A stretch of DNA of 64,000 bases from an uncultured Paracoccaceae bacterium (GCA_947494675.1 CANLVP010000001.1:1686001-1750000); one strand, 5' to 3'; positions 50,931-60,147 are shown, counted from the stretch's first letter. The notes: generated from the letters alone by a model not told the origin. Numbers and translations: made by a program.

Positions 50931-51375
50931 CAGCGGTTTTCCAATCGCCGTTCTTGTTCCACCACCGATGGGGGTTTTCGCTGTCATCAAGGCCGTTGCA
51001 GGTGCTGCGCAGCACCTCTTGCACGGTGATCACGGGCTCATAATAGCTGCAGACGTCGTAGATCGCGGTGATGACTTGCTCGAGTACGGCGGTGTCGCGC
51101 GGGATGAAAAAGCGGACCTCATTCACGTTGGGGCGCTGCCGCAGATCATCCTCGGCCCCTGTGGGGGTGCCTGCGCGGGGGCGGTAGTATTCCACCCCGC
51201 CGCGCGCGCGGTAGGCGTTACGGTCGGTTTTGCCATGTTCCAGCGGCACCGATTTGACGATCTCGTCAAAGATGCGGTCCACGTCTTCTTCGGGCGCTTG
51301 ATAGGCCACCAGCCAGAGCGGCGTCATGGTGATGGGGCGTGTGGCAAAGCCGGTTTGCAGAATATCGAGGGCCAT
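50923..51375 (-). CDS. Small conserved protein, possibly CutA/NIF3-insert-like
   Basis: A 150-residue cytosolic protein. The stretch NVNEVRFFIPRDTAVLEQVITAIYDVCSYYEPVITVQEVL and the GGVEYYRPRAGTPTGAEDD segment resemble the small PII/CutA-like domain found as an insert in NIF3 and as stand-alone proteins sometimes misnamed RtxA. I am not certain of this. It has no signal peptide. It is coupled to the DMT transporter downstream and is divergent from the WYL regulator across a 110-base region with a long palindrome. Confidence 0.65.
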   Translation of the reverse strand: MALDILQTGFATRPITMTPLWLVAYQAPEEDVDRIFDEIVKSVPLEHGKTDRNAYRARGGVEYYRPRAGTPTGAEDDLRQRPNVNEVRFFIPRDTAVLEQVITAIYDVCSYYEPVITVQEVLRSTCNGLDDSENPHRWWNKNGDWKTADD

Positions 51376-51415
51376 TTTCGCATCCTTTGTTGTGAAGGCT
51401 GCGGACGTGGTAAAG

Positions 51416-51449
51416 GATCACTGCTGACACGTATCTGTCAGTAGTGATC
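51416..51449. promoter_or_regulatory. Palindromic operator between the WYL regulator and the CutA-like/DMT unit
   Basis: GATCACTGCTGACA and TGTCAGTAGTGATC form a near-perfect inverted repeat (13 of 14 pairs) around CGTATC. It is placed midway in the divergent gap, 36 bases from the regulator start. This is a classic operator layout for autoregulation plus control of the divergent genes. Confidence 0.75.
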
Positions 51450-51485
51450 TGTTAGGGGTCATTTCAGTGAGGGATCGGAAAGCCA

Positions 51486-52148
51486 ATGCGCTCAACCCGT
51501 ATGTTCGAGATCATTCAGCTGCTGCGGGCGGCGAAAGACCCCTGCACCGCGCAGCAGATCGCGGACGCCTTGGAAGTGACAAAGCGGACGATCTATCGCG
51601 ATATTGCCTCGCTTCAGGCGATGCGCGTGCCGATCGAAGGGGCGGCTGGGGTGGGCTATGTGATGCAGCGCGGTTATGACCTGCCGCCGATCAATTTCGA
51701 TATCGAAGAGGCTGAGGCAATCTCGGTCGGGTTAAGCATGATCGCGCGGACCGGCGACAAGGGGTTGGAACGGGCAGCGATGCGGGCGGTGCGCAAGCTG
51801 TCAGAGGCGACGGAGCTGAGCAAAACGCTCTATTCCTCAAGCTGGGGGAGCAAGGCCCCGCAGAACGTGGACCTGTCGCAAATCCGCGATGCGATCCGTG
51901 AGGAGGTCAAGCTGCACTTGCATTATCAGGACGTCTCACAAACCACGACAGAGCGGACGATCTGGCCCGTGGCCTTGATCTACTACGCAGAGGCCGTGGT
52001 GATCGCGGCATGGTGCGAGTTGCGGCAGGATTTTCGGCATTTTCGGGCGGATCGGGTGCTGTCGTCGGATGTGCTGGCCACGCGGTTCACCGGCGAAGGC
52101 GCGGCACTGCGTCGCCAGTGGGAGGCGCAAAACGGGTCGGATTTTTAG
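51486..52148 (+). CDS. YafY-type transcriptional regulator (HTH plus WYL domain)
   Basis: A 220-residue regulator. The N-terminal winged helix (RMFEIIQLLRAAKDPCTAQQIADALEVTKRTIYRDIASLQ) is of the HTH_11/DeoR type. The C-terminal part is a WYL domain (HYQDVSQTTTERTIWPVALIYYAEAVVIAAWCELRQDFRHFRADRV) that binds small ligands or nucleic acid. No WCX extension is obvious. WYL proteins regulate stress and defence genes in many bacteria, but here the divergent genes are a CutA-like protein and a DMT exporter. It probably binds the palindrome upstream. Confidence 0.9.
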   Translation: MRSTRMFEIIQLLRAAKDPCTAQQIADALEVTKRTIYRDIASLQAMRVPIEGAAGVGYVMQRGYDLPPINFDIEEAEAISVGLSMIARTGDKGLERAAMRAVRKLSEATELSKTLYSSSWGSKAPQNVDLSQIRDAIREEVKLHLHYQDVSQTTTERTIWPVALIYYAEAVVIAAWCELRQDFRHFRADRVLSSDVLATRFTGEGAALRRQWEAQNGSDF

Positions 52149-52167
52149 CTGCACTCACGCGCGCGGG

Positions 52168-53571
52168 TCACCTGAGCGCGCGGTGGGCGTCCAGAATTTC
52201 AGCGATCAAAAGGTCGATATCTGCGGCATCGGTGGCATGGTTGATGATCGACACGCGGATGATCTGCCGGTCCTGCCAGACGCCGTGGCTGGGGTAGACG
52301 CGTCCGCGTTCCTGGATGCGGGCGAGGACTTTGGTCGTGATCTCGTCGGTGTCACAAGCAATCGCCACCTGATTAAGCACCACGTCATTCATGATGGTGA
52401 TGCCCGGTTCCGCCGCCAAGCGCTGCGCCACATCGGCGGCTATGTCGCAATGGCGGGTGATCATGGCGCGCAGGCCCTCGGCCCCAAGGTGTTGAAGGAT
52501 CGCATAACTCGGCACGCCGCGCGCGCGGCGGCTGAGTTCGAGCGTGGAATCGCTCGGCTCCCACGTCTCGCCAAGTTCGGGCAGGTAAGCGCCCCGCGCG
52601 CTCATCGCGGACACAAGGGCGGCGCGGTCGCGGACGATGCAAAGCCCCGCGTCATAGGGCGCGTTCAGCCATTTGTGCAGATCGACGGCCCAGCTGTCAG
52701 CCTCTGCCACGCCAGCAAGCCGGTCGCGCAGGGCGGGCACTGCATGGGCCCAGAGGCCAAAGGCACCATCGACGTGGACCCAGCCGCCAGCGGCGTGCAC
52801 CAGCGGAATGATCTCTGCAAAGGGGTCAAAGGCCCCGGTGTTGATTTGCCCCGCTTGCAGGATTACCAGCGGCGGGTTTTCGCAGGCTGCAAGGGCGGTC
52901 TTCAAGGCGCTGACAAGGACGCGGCCTTGGTCATCGGTGGCCAAGCGGGTCGCATTGCCAAGGCCCAGCCCGGCGTAGCGCACCCCGGCCATAGGGGCGG
53001 AATGGGCGGCCTCGCCGATGATCACCGGGATCGGGGGCGCGCCAAAGAGGCCGTTTTCCGCGATGTCCCAGCCTTGCCGAGCCAGCAGCGCGTCGCGGCC
53101 TGTGATAATGGCTTGGGTGTTGGCGACGGTGGCCCCCGACACGATGCCAACGCCGCTGTCTTTTGGCAGGTCCAACAGGTCGAGGCACCATTGGCAGAGC
53201 GTTTGTTCCATCAGCGCGACAGAGGGGCTTTCGAACGATGACGCGGAATTCTGGCCCCAAGAGGTCACAAGGAAATCGGCCGCCGCACCGACCGGCATGG
53301 ACCCACCGCAGACATAGGCAAAGAACCTTGGTGATGCGTGGCCGTGCAGCCCCTGACCGGCAAAGCTGACCAGATCGTCGATCACCGTGGCGGCGGGTTT
53401 GCCCTGTGCGGGCAGGGTGGCGTCAAAGCCCTTGGCCAGTGCGGCCGGGCGCAGATTGGGCGGCACATCGCCCGTGTCGAGGGTCGCGCGATAGGCCACT
53501 GCCGCCTTGGCCGCGTTCAGCATTGCCGCGCGGTCGTCGTCGGAAAGGGGCAAGGGTGCTGTGCGTGTCAT
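52168..53571 (-). CDS. PLP-dependent decarboxylase (aromatic amino-acid/glutamate decarboxylase family)
   Basis: A 467-residue group II decarboxylase. The PLP lysine is in AVDLHKWLNAPYDAG, preceded by GGWVHVDGAFGLWAHAVPALRD and FESPSVALMEQTLCQWCLDLLDLP. It should release carbon dioxide from an amino acid such as DOPA, tryptophan, tyrosine or a related one. The start is the ATG before TRTAPLPLSDDD; an extended frame starts within low-complexity sequence. It lies after a LysR gene on the same strand. The product amine could be oxidised by neighbouring dehydrogenases. Confidence 0.9.
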   Translation of the reverse strand: MTRTAPLPLSDDDRAAMLNAAKAAVAYRATLDTGDVPPNLRPAALAKGFDATLPAQGKPAATVIDDLVSFAGQGLHGHASPRFFAYVCGGSMPVGAAADFLVTSWGQNSASSFESPSVALMEQTLCQWCLDLLDLPKDSGVGIVSGATVANTQAIITGRDALLARQGWDIAENGLFGAPPIPVIIGEAAHSAPMAGVRYAGLGLGNATRLATDDQGRVLVSALKTALAACENPPLVILQAGQINTGAFDPFAEIIPLVHAAGGWVHVDGAFGLWAHAVPALRDRLAGVAEADSWAVDLHKWLNAPYDAGLCIVRDRAALVSAMSARGAYLPELGETWEPSDSTLELSRRARGVPSYAILQHLGAEGLRAMITRHCDIAADVAQRLAAEPGITIMNDVVLNQVAIACDTDEITTKVLARIQERGRVYPSHGVWQDRQIIRVSIINHATDAADIDLLIAEILDAHRALR

Positions 53572-53654
53572 GAAGTGCGGTCCCGGTTTGGTGAGGGCTT
53601 TGCGAAAGGCTAGCGACGGCGGGCAGGGGCGTCGAGCCTTTGTTGCCCCAAGCG

Positions 53655-54527
53655 TCAGGCGTCGTCGCTGTAGATTTGGTGGACCCAAGCGCTGAAGGCT
53701 GCAACCTCGGTCCGGTTTTGCGCGCCGTCCTGATGGACAAGGAAGTGCGACGGGGCCACGGGCAGGCGGTAGGGAAAGGGGGCCACCAATTGCCCGGTTT
53801 TCAGGTGGTGTCCCGCAAAGCTTTCGAGCACGATTGTGGTGCCGGGAGAGGTCGTGAGCGCCATGATCGCGAGCATAGAGGAATCGACGGTGATGGTTTC
53901 GCCCGTCAGGTCCAGCCCCAAGCCAAAGTGGTCAGACAAGTCGCGCCAATCGCCTTCGCGACCGGTGACCTGATAGATGCGGCTGGCGGCAACACGGTGG
54001 ATGTCAGATGACGCTGCATCCGGGTGGCAGACGACAATCGCGCTTTCACTGGCGAGGGGCTGGATCGAATGTTCGCGCCAGTCGCCGTGGCCCCAGCGGA
54101 TGTCCACGTCATGTTCGGCCATATCAAAGCCATCGGCCCAGACGAATGTCGAGAGTTCAACGGAAATATCGGGGTGCTGGGCCTGAAACTCAGCCAGTCG
54201 CGGGGCGATGACCAAGGCGGCGGCAGAGATCGAGGCGCGGACCTTGACCACCTTGCGCTTCTTCGCGCCGAAAAGGTCGTTGGTCGCCATCTCCAGATCG
54301 GAAAAAGACCGGCGCACGGGCTGCGCATAGGCGGTGCCGATATCGGTGAGGGCGACACCACGCGGCAGGCGCTGGAACAATTGCACCCCAAGGGTTTGTT
54401 CCAAAAGCCGGATTTGCTGGCTGACCGCCGCGGCTGTCAGGTTGAGCTCTTTCGCGGCGGCGGCAAAAGAGCTGTGCCGGGCGGCGACCTCAAACGTGTG
54501 GAGCCATGTGGGATGCGGAAGGGCCAT
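53655..54527 (-). CDS. LysR-family transcriptional regulator
   Basis: A 290-residue LysR protein. The N-terminal HTH reads LHTFEVAARHSSFAAAAKELNLTAAAVSQQIRLLEQTLGVQLFQR, which resembles the GcvA-like branch. The C-terminal effector domain covers about 90-290. It is divergent from a GMC oxidoreductase gene across a 107-base AT-richer gap (TTACCCTTAAATAAAATG type) and upstream of the decarboxylase, so it may control one or both. The effector is unknown. Confidence 0.92.
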   Translation of the reverse strand: MALPHPTWLHTFEVAARHSSFAAAAKELNLTAAAVSQQIRLLEQTLGVQLFQRLPRGVALTDIGTAYAQPVRRSFSDLEMATNDLFGAKKRKVVKVRASISAAALVIAPRLAEFQAQHPDISVELSTFVWADGFDMAEHDVDIRWGHGDWREHSIQPLASESAIVVCHPDAASSDIHRVAASRIYQVTGREGDWRDLSDHFGLGLDLTGETITVDSSMLAIMALTTSPGTTIVLESFAGHHLKTGQLVAPFPYRLPVAPSHFLVHQDGAQNRTEVAAFSAWVHQIYSDDA

Positions 54528-54634
54528 GGTTACCCTTAAATAAAATGACCCCTATGCGTCCATAGCCATTGTTTGAAATGTGGGTGAGGAGGCGTCATTT
54601 TCGGCCAAGGGACCAACCTGAACGAGGGCCGCAG

Positions 54635-56260
54635 GTGACGGACGAGGTGTATGATTATGTGATCGTCGGCGCAGGCTCGGCGGGGTGCGTGCTGGCCAAT
54701 CGGCTGAGCGCCAATCCCGCGCACCGGGTGCTGCTGATCGAGGCGGGAGGGTCCGACAATCGGTTCTGGATCAAGGTGCCGCTGGGCTATGCTTTTACCT
54801 TTACCGACCGCCGCGTGAACTGGTGCTATATGGGCGCGCCTGATCCCGGCCTGAACGGGCGGCGCGGTTATGTGCCGCGCGGCAAGGTGTTGGGCGGCTC
54901 AAGCTCTATCAACGCCATGGCCTATGTGCGGGGTCTGCCGCATGATTTTGACGATTGGGAAGCGGCGGGCGCGCAGGGGTGGAACTGGGCCAATGCGCGG
55001 GCTTCTTTTGATGCGTTAGAGACATCGTGCCCGACGGGGTACGGGGACGGGCCGGTTGTTGTCAGCGACCTGCGCGATCAGATGCATCCCTTTGCCACAA
55101 ACTTTATCGCGGCGGCTGCCGAAGTCGGCTGGCCGGTGTCGGGGGACATGAACGCAGAGGCATCGGAAGGGCTGACCTATATGCGCAGCACCGTGAAGGC
55201 GGGCCGCCGGTGGTCCAGCGCGGATGCATTTCTGCGGCCCGCGATGGGGCGGCCCAACCTGCGTGTGGTGACCCATGCCTTGGTCGAAACCATCATCATT
55301 GCGGGAAAACGTGCGACCGGCGTGACCTATCGTTGGCGCGGGAAGGTGCGGACCGCGCAGGCCGCACAAGAGGTGATCCTGAGCACGGGGGCGATCAATT
55401 CGCCGAAGATTTTGCAACTCTCTGGCATCGGGGATCATGACCTGCTGGCGCAGCACGGGATCACCACGCAGGCGCATCTGCCTGCGGTCGGGCGTGGTTT
55501 GCAGGACCATCTGGCGCTGACCACGTTCTACCGATCGCGCCAGCCGACGCTGAATAACATCCTTGGTCGCCGGACGGGTCAGATGATGGCAGGCCTGCGT
55601 TATGTGCTGACGCGCAAGGGGCCTTTGGCGGTGCCGGTCAATCATTGCAGCGGCTTTGTCAGGTCCGGTCCGGAACAGCCGCATCCTGATTTGCAGGTCT
55701 ATTGCAACCCGGCGTCCTACCGGGCGAAACCTGCGGGCGGGACAGAGGTGGATCGCGCGGCGGGGTACCTTTTGTGTGCCCAACCCAACCGCCCAACCAG
55801 CCGTGGTACGGTGACCATTGCCTCGGCTGATCCGGCGGCGGCACCGCATATCCAGCCCAATTCGTTGTCGACAGAGGCCGATTGCGAGACCGCCATACTG
55901 GCCGGACGTGCCATTCAGCGGTTGGCGCAGGCCAAGACACTGCAGGACGTGACCACGCCCGGATCAGCGCAGGCCTTTGCCGCATTGGATGACGCTGGGC
56001 TGCTGGCGCATTTTCGCGACAATGCCAGCTCGGTTTTTCATCCCAGTTGCACCTGCCGCATGGGGCGCGACGCCTCGCAGTCGGTGCTGGATGCGCGGTT
56101 GCGGGTCCATGGGATTGCGGGGCTGCGGGTGGTCGATGCCTCGGCCTTTCCCAATATCACCTCGGGCAATATCAATGCCCCAACCTTGATGCTGGCCAGT
56201 CGGGCCGCCGATCTGATCCTGGAAGATCAACACCTTAACAATTGCCCAAAAGTGGCCTGA
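54635..56260 (+). CDS. GMC-family FAD oxidoreductase (choline/alcohol dehydrogenase-like)
   Basis: A 541-residue flavoprotein that oxidises an alcohol. The ADP-binding motif is at the start (YDYVIVGAGSAGCVLANRLS), followed by GMC signature 1 (YVPRGKVLGGSSSINAMAYVRG) and signature 2 (STGAINSPKILQLSGIG). The C-terminal active-site segment is HPSCTCRMG and then DASAFPNITSGNINAPTLMLA. I use the GTG start before TDEVYDYVIVG, with GAGGG upstream. It is followed 19 bases later by an aldehyde dehydrogenase, which would complete oxidation to an acid. The substrate could be choline or another alcohol or polyol. Confidence 0.92.
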   Translation: MTDEVYDYVIVGAGSAGCVLANRLSANPAHRVLLIEAGGSDNRFWIKVPLGYAFTFTDRRVNWCYMGAPDPGLNGRRGYVPRGKVLGGSSSINAMAYVRGLPHDFDDWEAAGAQGWNWANARASFDALETSCPTGYGDGPVVVSDLRDQMHPFATNFIAAAAEVGWPVSGDMNAEASEGLTYMRSTVKAGRRWSSADAFLRPAMGRPNLRVVTHALVETIIIAGKRATGVTYRWRGKVRTAQAAQEVILSTGAINSPKILQLSGIGDHDLLAQHGITTQAHLPAVGRGLQDHLALTTFYRSRQPTLNNILGRRTGQMMAGLRYVLTRKGPLAVPVNHCSGFVRSGPEQPHPDLQVYCNPASYRAKPAGGTEVDRAAGYLLCAQPNRPTSRGTVTIASADPAAAPHIQPNSLSTEADCETAILAGRAIQRLAQAKTLQDVTTPGSAQAFAALDDAGLLAHFRDNASSVFHPSCTCRMGRDASQSVLDARLRVHGIAGLRVVDASAFPNITSGNINAPTLMLASRAADLILEDQHLNNCPKVA

Positions 56261-56279
56261 GCGCGTGAAAGATAAATAC

Positions 56280-57716
56280 ATGAAACATCTTGATAAATTC
56301 TACATCAACGGCCAGTGGGTCGCCCCCATAGAATCCACCCCCTTTGCCATCCGCAACCCGGCCACCGACAGCGTGATCGGAGAGGTCGCTTTGGGCGGAC
56401 CCGCAGATGTGGACGCCGCCGTTGCTGCCGCAAAGGCCGCGTTTGAGACCTTTGGCCTGTCAACCAAAGCCGAACGGCTGGCGCTGCTGGAACGGTTCGG
56501 GCAGGTGATGGAGCGCCGGTTCGAGGAATTGGCGGAGGCCATCAGCAAAGAGATGGGCGCGCCGATCACCTTTGCCCGCGAACAGCAGGCGGCTTGCGGG
56601 CTGAGCTATGTCGAGGACTTCATGAAAGTTCTGGCGGACCAGCCAGAGGAAGAAACGCTCGCCAATGGGGACACATTGCTGCGCGAGCCGATTGGGGTTG
56701 TGGGGCTGATCACGCCGTGGAACTGGCCGATCAACCAGATCGCGCAAAAGGTGCTGCCCGCGCTTGCGACGGGGTGCTGTGCGATCCTCAAGCCGTCGGA
56801 ATACACGCCGCTCTCCGCGCAATTGTTTGCAGAGTTTCTGGATGAGGCAGGCTGCCCGCCGGGCGTGTTCAACCTTGTCTATGGCGACGGGCCGGGCGTC
56901 GGTTCTGCGATGTCGGCACATCCGGACGTCGATATGGTGTCTTTCACCGGATCAACCCGCGCGGGCAAGCTGGTGATGAAGGCCGGGGCCGATACGATCA
57001 AAAAGGTGGCGCTGGAGCTGGGCGGCAAATCCCCCAACATCGTCTTTGCCGACTGCGATCTGGAGACTTGCGTTCCTGCGTCGGTGTTCGAGTGTTTTTC
57101 CAACACTGGGCAGTCCTGCAATGCGCCGACCCGGATGCTGGTAGAGCGGAGTTGTTATGACGCGGTGCTTGGGCTTGCACAGCAGGCGGCAGAGGCGCAG
57201 CAGGTCGGGGACCCCACGCAAGAGGGGCCGCATATCGGGCCGCTGTTTGATAAGTTGCAATATGACCGGGTGCAGGCTCTGATCCAGATCGGGATCGACG
57301 AAGGCGCGACGCTATTGGCCGGAGGGCTGGGCAAACCGGCGGGGCTTGAACAGGGCTGGTATGCGCGGCCAACGATCTTTGCCGATGTGCACAACAACAT
57401 GCAGATCGCGCGGCAGGAAATCTTTGGCCCGGTGCTGGTAATTATCCCCTTCGACACTGAGGAAGAGGCGATCACCCTTGCCAATGACACCGACTACGGC
57501 CTTGCCGCGTACCTACAGACCGGCAGTGCGGACCGGGCGCGTCGGGTGACCCGACGACTGCGCGCGGGGACCGTGACGATCAATGGCGCGGGCACAAACT
57601 ACGGCTCTCCCTTTGGGGGTTACAAGCAGTCGGGGATTGGTCGCGAAGGTGGGATTTTTGGGCTTGAGGACTTTCAAGAGCTGAAGGTCCATGGCGGCTT
57701 TGGCGATGCCGCCTAA
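56280..57716 (+). CDS. NAD-dependent aldehyde dehydrogenase
   Basis: A 478-residue class-3-like aldehyde dehydrogenase. The catalytic glutamate is in LELGGKSPNIVF, the catalytic cysteine in CFSNTGQSCNAPTRM, and NAD contacts are in ITPWNWPINQIAQKVLPALATG. The end LKVHGGFGDAA is usual for this branch. It pairs with the GMC oxidoreductase to turn an alcohol into a carboxylic acid. I set the start at the ATG before KHLDKFYING; a GTG five codons earlier is possible. The substrate is unknown. Confidence 0.94.
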   Translation: MKHLDKFYINGQWVAPIESTPFAIRNPATDSVIGEVALGGPADVDAAVAAAKAAFETFGLSTKAERLALLERFGQVMERRFEELAEAISKEMGAPITFAREQQAACGLSYVEDFMKVLADQPEEETLANGDTLLREPIGVVGLITPWNWPINQIAQKVLPALATGCCAILKPSEYTPLSAQLFAEFLDEAGCPPGVFNLVYGDGPGVGSAMSAHPDVDMVSFTGSTRAGKLVMKAGADTIKKVALELGGKSPNIVFADCDLETCVPASVFECFSNTGQSCNAPTRMLVERSCYDAVLGLAQQAAEAQQVGDPTQEGPHIGPLFDKLQYDRVQALIQIGIDEGATLLAGGLGKPAGLEQGWYARPTIFADVHNNMQIARQEIFGPVLVIIPFDTEEEAITLANDTDYGLAAYLQTGSADRARRVTRRLRAGTVTINGAGTNYGSPFGGYKQSGIGREGGIFGLEDFQELKVHGGFGDAA

Positions 57717-57767
57717 CACAACAGGTAGGGGGCGGGCGTTTCGCCGGCCTTCTGCTATGCTGGCGGC

Positions 57768-58253
57768 ATGACGCAGGACAGCTACCAATTTCGGCGCGCG
57801 ACGGCGGAAGACCTGCCGATGCTGGCGGCGTGGCAGGCGACCCCGCATGTAAGCGCGTGGTGGGACGCGGATGACCCTTATGACGCGGACGATCTGGCCG
57901 AGCCCAAGGTCGCCCGCTGGATCGTCTCACACGCCGGTCGGCCCTTTGCCTTTCTACAGGATTACACTGTGCATGGCTGGGATACGCATCATTTTGCAGA
58001 GCTTCCCAAGGGCACGCGGGGGATCGATCAGTTCATCGGTGAGGCTGAGATGATCGGTGTGGGGCATGGGACGGCCTTTATCGGGGCGCGGATGCAGGCG
58101 CTGTTTGCCGATGGTGCGCCGATGATCGCGACCGATCCGCACCCTGACAACGCGCGTGCGATTGCCGTTTATACAAAGCTTGGGTTTCAGCCGATGGGTC
58201 CGGCCAAGGAAACCGAATGGGGTCTGATCTTGCCGATGGCGGCGACGCCGTAG
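57768..58253 (+). CDS. GNAT acetyltransferase, aminoglycoside 6'-N-acetyltransferase-like
   Basis: A 161-residue GNAT protein of the Acetyltransf_8 type. The N-terminal FRRATAEDLPMLAAWQATPHVSAWW and the later GEAEMIGVGHGTAFIGARMQALFADG with DPHPDNARAIAVYTKLGFQPMG follow the AAC(6')-Ib-like pattern. Related proteins also acetylate siderophore precursors (IucB-like) or other amines, so a resistance role must not be assumed. It is a single gene between the aldehyde dehydrogenase and a LysR gene. Confidence 0.87.
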   Translation: MTQDSYQFRRATAEDLPMLAAWQATPHVSAWWDADDPYDADDLAEPKVARWIVSHAGRPFAFLQDYTVHGWDTHHFAELPKGTRGIDQFIGEAEMIGVGHGTAFIGARMQALFADGAPMIATDPHPDNARAIAVYTKLGFQPMGPAKETEWGLILPMAATP

Positions 58254-58329
58254 CGGCGGGCAGGGTATACTCTGGGCGGGGTGACCTTTATGCAGATGGT
58301 GTCTTTGCGATAAATAATGTGAATGCCCT

Positions 58330-59208
58330 ATGACCTTTGAACAAATCCGAACCTTTCTGTGGGTCGCGCGTCTGGGCGGCTTTCGCAAAGCGGCGGAGCG
58401 TTTGCATTTGTCGCAACCGGCGGTGTCCACGCGGATTGCCAACCTTGAGCAAGAGCTGCGCGTGACGCTGTTTGAGCGGGGCAGCGGCGATCTTGTCCTG
58501 ACCAAGCAGGGGACGCTGCTGCTGTCTTATGCCGAGCAGATGCTGTTCGTGGAGGAAGAGATCAAGCAGCGGGTGGCCAACCCCGCAGAGACCGAAGGGC
58601 TGTTTCGCATCGGCGCGGCAGAGACGATTGCGCAGGCGTGGCTGCCCGAATTCCTCAAGGCGTTCAGCAAGGCCTATCCGCGCGTGAACGTGGACCTGAC
58701 GGTTGACATTTCGCTGAACTTGCGGGCCGCCCTTTTGGAGCGCAGGCTTGATCTGGTGTTCCTGATGGGGCCGGTGTCCGAGTTTACGGTGGAAAACGTG
58801 GCGCTGCCGCCCTTTGCGCTGCATTGGTATCGCGGGGCGGACAATCCGACCACGGATATGACGCAAATTCCGGTGATTTCCTATTCCAGCAAAACCCGGC
58901 CCTACCGGGAATTGCTGTCCGCACTGTCGCGGGTCGTGGGGCCCAAGGCGCGGGTGTTTGCCTCTGCCTCTTTGTCCGCGAGCCTCAAGATGATTGCGGC
59001 GGGAATCGCCGTAGGCCCCTATCCCAAAGCGTTGGCGGATGAGTTTCTGGCCTCTGGTCAGATCGTCGAGTTCGACCCCGGCTTTCAGTCGCAGCCGCTG
59101 GAGTTTACGGCGTCTTACCTGTCAGAGCCACGCAGCTTTCTTGTTGAAAACAGTGCAGAAATCGCGCGATCCATCGCGCTGGAGTGGGATGCAGCACATC
59201 CCAAATAG
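58330..59208 (+). CDS. LysR-family transcriptional regulator of the oxoprolinase/TRAP operon
   Basis: A 292-residue LysR protein; the HTH is FEQIRTFLWVARLGGFRKAAERLHLSQPAVSTRIANLEQEL and the effector domain follows. It lies just before, and points in the same direction as, the DUF1445-TRAP-oxoprolinase genes. A perfect nine-base inverted repeat starts four bases after its stop, in front of the operon. It is the natural candidate for the operon's activator. Confidence 0.92.
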   Translation: MTFEQIRTFLWVARLGGFRKAAERLHLSQPAVSTRIANLEQELRVTLFERGSGDLVLTKQGTLLLSYAEQMLFVEEEIKQRVANPAETEGLFRIGAAETIAQAWLPEFLKAFSKAYPRVNVDLTVDISLNLRAALLERRLDLVFLMGPVSEFTVENVALPPFALHWYRGADNPTTDMTQIPVISYSSKTRPYRELLSALSRVVGPKARVFASASLSASLKMIAAGIAVGPYPKALADEFLASGQIVEFDPGFQSQPLEFTASYLSEPRSFLVENSAEIARSIALEWDAAHPK

Positions 59209-59211
59209 TTC

Positions 59212-59249
59212 CAAATTATCTATCACCTATGATCCATAATGATAATTTG
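59212..59249. promoter_or_regulatory. Inverted repeat in front of the DUF1445 operon (probable LysR operator)
   Basis: CAAATTATC and GATAATTTG are perfect inverted arms 20 bases apart. Inside them ATC-N10-GAT gives a T-N11-A LysR-type box. The region is AT-rich, unlike its surroundings, and lies 50-90 bases before the operon's first gene. Confidence 0.65.
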
Positions 59250-59301
59250 AGTAGATAGGCGTTTCCATGTGATGCTTTGCGCAGATCACCTGGTGCGGCT
59301 T

Positions 59302-60144
59302 ATGACTTCACAACCCTTGACCCATTCGGACCTCAAACCCGCCTCTGCATCGCAGGTGCGCGCGGCGATCCGGCGTGGGTCATATGACGGGCATACGGCA
59401 GGTCTGGCTGCCGGAAAGCTGCAATGTAACCTCGCCATTTTGCCGCAGGCCTATGCGCTCGATTTTCTGCGGTTCTGTCAGCGCAATCCAAAGCCCTGCC
59501 CGATTGTCGGGGTCAGCGATACGGGGGATGCGCATCTGCCGACGCTGGGCCATGACATCGACATTCGCAGCGACGTTTCAAAATACCGCATCTTTCGCGA
59601 TGGCGTTCTGACGGATGAGGTCACGGATATTTCGGACGTCTGGGCGGATGATCTGGTGACCGTTGCGCTAGGCTGTTCGTTCACCTTTGAAAACGCGCTT
59701 TTGCGCAATGATATTCCGGTCCGTCATATCGAAACGGGTCGCAATGTGCCGATGTATCGCACGACGATTGACCTGACCCCTGCGGGCCGGTTTTCGGGGC
59801 AGATGGTCGTCACGATGCGACCGATCCCCGAAGGGCAGGTGGCGGAGGCGAAGACGATCAGCAGCGCCTATCCGCAGGCCCATGGATCACCGATTGCCGT
59901 GGGCGACCCTGCGCAGATCGGCATTGCGGATCTGTCCACGCCCGATTGGGGCGATGCGGTTGAGGTGCGGGCAGGCGAAGTGCCGGTCTATTGGGCCTGC
60001 GGTGTCACGCCGCAGAACGTCCTGTTGGACGCGAAACTGCCGCTCTGCATTACGCATTCGCCGGGGCACATGCTGATCTCCGACGTCGCGGAAGACGCGG
60101 AAACCACCATTCTTTCAAAGCAAAACATCAACAAGGAGAACTGA
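59302..60144 (+). CDS. DUF1445 family protein (putative hydro-lyase / D-glutamate cyclase-like)
   Basis: A 280-residue protein of the DUF1445 family, whose mammalian member is a mitochondrial D-glutamate cyclase that interconverts D-glutamate and 5-oxo-D-proline. Family stretches seen: ASQVRAAIRRGSYDGHTAGLAAGKLQCNLAILP, DVWADDLVTVALGCSFTFENALL and VYWACGVTPQNVLL, with ITHSPGHMLISDV at the end. The ATG at MTSQPLTHSD is used. It lies beside TRAP genes and a 5-oxoprolinase-type gene, which supports a 5-oxoproline/D-glutamate role; this is inference. Confidence 0.88.
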   Translation: MTSQPLTHSDLKPASASQVRAAIRRGSYDGHTAGLAAGKLQCNLAILPQAYALDFLRFCQRNPKPCPIVGVSDTGDAHLPTLGHDIDIRSDVSKYRIFRDGVLTDEVTDISDVWADDLVTVALGCSFTFENALLRNDIPVRHIETGRNVPMYRTTIDLTPAGRFSGQMVVTMRPIPEGQVAEAKTISSAYPQAHGSPIAVGDPAQIGIADLSTPDWGDAVEVRAGEVPVYWACGVTPQNVLLDAKLPLCITHSPGHMLISDVAEDAETTILSKQNINKEN

Positions 60145-60147
60145 GAC

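Noticed and set aside
57768-58253. An aminoglycoside-resistance gene
   Set aside because: The fold resembles AAC(6')-like enzymes, but the family also holds siderophore and amine acetyltransferases, and there is no mobile-element context.
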